Positions 63,145-64,000 of a DNA stretch of 64,000 nucleotides are shown piece after piece. Every line of letters begins with the position of its first letter. Within the stretch, counting starts at the first letter, position 1. Where the stretch lies: NCBI RefSeq assembly GCF_000337575.1, contig NZ_AOIM01000041.1:113827-177826 (forward strand), in the 5' to 3' direction. The translations under genes were made by a program, and so were the position numbers. Source of the stretch: Natrialba hulunbeirensis JCM 10989 (GTDB lineage: Archaea; Halobacteriota; Halobacteria; Halobacteriales; Natrialbaceae). A model generated the notes under the pieces. That model did no database searches, was not told the DNA's origin, and was given only the letters and a program-made list of their open reading frames with translations.

Positions 63145-64000
63145 CTACGCTGCGCCCGTCGGCGTCTCGACGACGACAGTCTCCTCGCGACCAGGGCCCA
63201 CACCAACTGCGTAGATCGGCGCGTCGAGTTCGTCACTGATGTACTCGAGATACGTCCGTGCGTTCTCGGGGATGGCGTCGTAGCCCTCCTCGGCGACGGC
63301 GGCCCAGTCGACGTCGTCCCAGCCGTCGAACGTCTTGAACGTCGCCTCACAGCGACCCCACTCCTCAGTAGTCGGGGGCATCGCGAGCAGTTCCTCGCCA
63401 TCGAGTTCGTAGCTGTGGCCGATTTTCACTTCGTCTAAGCCGGCAAGCACGTCGATGTGGTTGATCGCGAGGCCGGTGAAGCCGTTGACGCGCGCGGAGT
63501 GGCGCAACATCGGCATGTCGAGCCAGCCGACGCGGCGCGGGCGACCGGTGACAGTCCCGTACTCGCCACCCTCCTCGCGGATGTACGTGGCGAGTTCCTC
63601 GTTCTCGCCGTCACCTTGCTCGTCGTAGTCGGGCGTGTCGCCTTCGACACCGCCGAGTTCGGTCGGCAACGGCCCGCTCCCGACGCGCGTGAGATAACCC
63701 TTGACAATGCCGATGATCTCGCCGTCTGCGATGACGTTCGGGCTGAGTCCCGTGCCGACTGCCGCACCGCCCGCGGTCGGGTTCGAAGACGTGACGTAGG
63801 GATAATTTCCGTGGTCGATGTCGATGATAGTCCCCTGTGCACCCTCGAACATGACGGTCTTGCCTTCGGCCATCGCGTCCGTGAGGAACGCACTGGCGTT
63901 GACGGTCATGTTCTGCTCGGCGAGGCGCTCGCCGATCTCGCGGTACTCCTCGAAGAGCGCGTCCACGTCGAACGCGTCCGGATCGTCGAGCTCCGAAACG
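63145..64000 (-). CDS. purA: adenylosuccinate synthetase (partial, 5' end beyond window)
   Basis: The C-terminal 285 or so residues of PurA. Motifs: VMFEGAQGTIIDIDHGNYPY and VTSSNPTAGGAAVGTGLSP (IMP/GTP site), GRPRRVGWLDMPMLRHSARV, INHIDVLAGLDEVKIGHSYE and the C-terminal GVGPGREETVVVE. The enzyme forms adenylosuccinate from IMP and Asp with GTP in AMP synthesis. An acidic insert (DEQGDGENEELATYIREEGG) is near the middle. The gene continues past the window edge. Confidence 0.94.
   Translation of the reverse strand, partial: VSELDDPDAFDVDALFEEYREIGERLAEQNMTVNASAFLTDAMAEGKTVMFEGAQGTIIDIDHGNYPYVTSSNPTAGGAAVGTGLSPNVIADGEIIGIVKGYLTRVGSGPLPTELGGVEGDTPDYDEQGDGENEELATYIREEGGEYGTVTGRPRRVGWLDMPMLRHSARVNGFTGLAINHIDVLAGLDEVKIGHSYELDGEELLAMPPTTEEWGRCEATFKTFDGWDDVDWAAVAEEGYDAIPENARTYLEYISDELDAPIYAVGVGPGREETVVVETPTGAA

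Overview
The window is a GC-rich euryarchaeal (haloarchaeal) chromosome segment. The proteins are extremely acidic. Archaeal and haloarchaeal families are present: TFE alpha, aTrm56, RNase P component 4, an archaeal 7S RNA, a digeranylgeranylglyceryl phosphate synthase, bacterio-opsin-activator-type regulators, and several haloarchaeal-only DUF families. CTCGAG is very frequent, and hexanucleotide runs encoding TD, DA, SE and SH dipeptides sit in linkers of otherwise conserved proteins. This looks like the Natrialba/Haloterrigena side of the haloarchaea, but the genus is a guess. Bases 1-33 are not biological: they match a Roche-454-type primer fused to the Nextera mosaic end, so the window starts at a contig edge inside the TFE gene.

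Layout. 0-5 kb: tfe (partial), amphi-Trp protein, alpha/beta hydrolase, trm56, cupin, small membrane protein, lipoprotein. 5-15 kb, all on the minus strand: an acetate uptake and activation locus, usp - SSS symporter - DUF4212 small subunit - acs - Bat-like regulator with a recombinase-like N-terminus - second acs - usp. 15-19 kb: a compact minus-strand cluster of four very acidic low-complexity proteins of unknown function, two with glycine-zipper-like helices. 19-26 kb: cbiA, a nucleobase permease, a glycolipid-binding-like protein, a candidate SRA-HNH modification-dependent nuclease and a tiny ORF with a clear Shine-Dalgarno. 26-31.5 kb: an AT-richer accessory stretch with a DUF4157 (HELAH) protein, its translationally coupled partner, a frameshifted DUF4157 fragment, a Fic/Doc-like protein with a tiny convergent ORF, and a palindrome copied from the T-arm of the adjacent tRNA-Arg(TCG). 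31.7-41.7 kb: mostly core genes (UbiA-type prenyltransferase, CoA-binding protein, cysteine synthase, MFS, DUF5798, K+ channel/TrkA), then the SRP 7S RNA, a second HTH-10 regulator and a DMT exporter. 41.7-43.6 kb: a complete-looking IS605-type element with divergent tnpA and tnpB and end hairpins. 43.7-51.1 kb: YhbY, RNase P component 4, then a tandemly duplicated two-gene cassette (family-5 solute-binding lipoprotein + PAP2/AUR1-like membrane protein). 51.2-58.6 kb: small conserved genes plus cbiX and the DR2241-type partner. 58.7-63.1 kb: a soluble GAF-PAS histidine kinase overlapping an 863-residue protein with a degenerate CHAT-protease-like domain. 63.1 kb to the edge: purA.

Main discovery candidates: (1) the kinase/CHAT-like pair, (2) the four-gene acidic glycine-zipper locus, (3) the duplicated SBP-PAP2 cassette without an ABC permease or ATPase, (4) the DUF4157 pair with its decayed relative, (5) three copies of an 85-86 bp structured intergenic element with apparent compensatory changes, (6) the recombinase-like/Bat fusion in the acetate locus. 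Family names come from motif recognition by reading. No database search was run.
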